Source: Candidatus Nomurabacteria bacterium (GTDB lineage Bacteria; Patescibacteriota; Minisyncoccia; Phycocordibacterales; UBA9973). Taken from it: a stretch of DNA of 11,417 bases. Position numbers and translations under genes: made by a program. Position 1 is the stretch's first letter, and each line of letters begins with the position of its first letter. The DNA lies in NCBI GenBank assembly GCA_023267245.1, contig JAHFNP010000016.1, forward strand, positions 1-11,417, written 5' to 3'. The notes under the pieces are model-generated. The model searched no databases, was not told where the DNA came from, and worked only from the letters and a program-made list of their open reading frames with translations. Below, one piece after another: positions 11,405 through 11,417 of this stretch.

Positions 11405-11417
11405 TTAATTATTAAAA

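Noticed and set aside
1..11417. CRISPR array, riboswitch or replication origin
   Set aside because: No regularly spaced direct repeats, no recognisable riboswitch aptamer and no clustered DnaA-box-like motifs were seen on reading both strands.

Overview
The window looks like a chromosomal segment of a Patescibacteria/CPR bacterium, most likely Parcubacteria-like. I base this on small genes, moderately low GC, very tight packing, and a long run of signal-peptide-bearing two-helix VirB2/TrbC-like 'T4SS pilin' proteins. TGA behaves as a stop (the ATGA overlap at 2308-2311 and the transposase end), so the TGA=Gly code of Gracilibacteria/SR1 is not in use. This placement is inference; no rRNA is present to confirm it.

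Left edge (1-922): the 3' end of infB (IF-2) runs into rbfA on the + strand. It converges on a minus-strand tRNA cluster, in transcription order Lys(CUU), a degenerate Leu 5'-half, Leu(UAG), Cys(GCA), Leu(UAA). The cluster has its own -10 near 1014-1019, and a possible 31-codon leaderless ORF sits between that -10 and tRNA-Lys.

Middle left (1070-5240, + strand): this is a membrane island. An SPFH/band-7 protein is translationally coupled (ATGA) to a four-helix membrane protein carrying a C-terminal soluble domain. Two further membrane proteins follow, each with its own promoter and terminator. The last one ends in a domain about 82% identical (70/85 residues, counted by hand) to that of the SPFH partner, although the rest of the two proteins is unrelated in sequence. 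The promoters and leaders of the two single genes are closely alike.

Middle right (10568 down to 5242, - strand): a compact cell-envelope cluster. It holds a class I SAM methyltransferase, an extracellular solute-binding protein overlapping it by one base, then five proteins ending in the same two-helix VirB2-like module. They range from a minimal 118-aa pilin with its own promoter to a 472-aa protein with fibronectin-III-like ectodomains fused to the pilin module. No permease, ATPase or other T4SS core gene lies in the window. I infer a surface appendage or attachment apparatus.

Right edge (10574-11417): a Y1 (HUH) REP-associated-type transposase lies between two identical 24-bp hairpin repeats, followed by a start-less coding remnant on the minus strand.

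A theme across the window is that several genes lack a Shine-Dalgarno sequence and have a TATAAT-like -10 only 5-7 nt before the ATG, which points to leaderless mRNAs. Others (the SPFH gene, its partner, and probably the solute-binding protein) have clear SD sequences.
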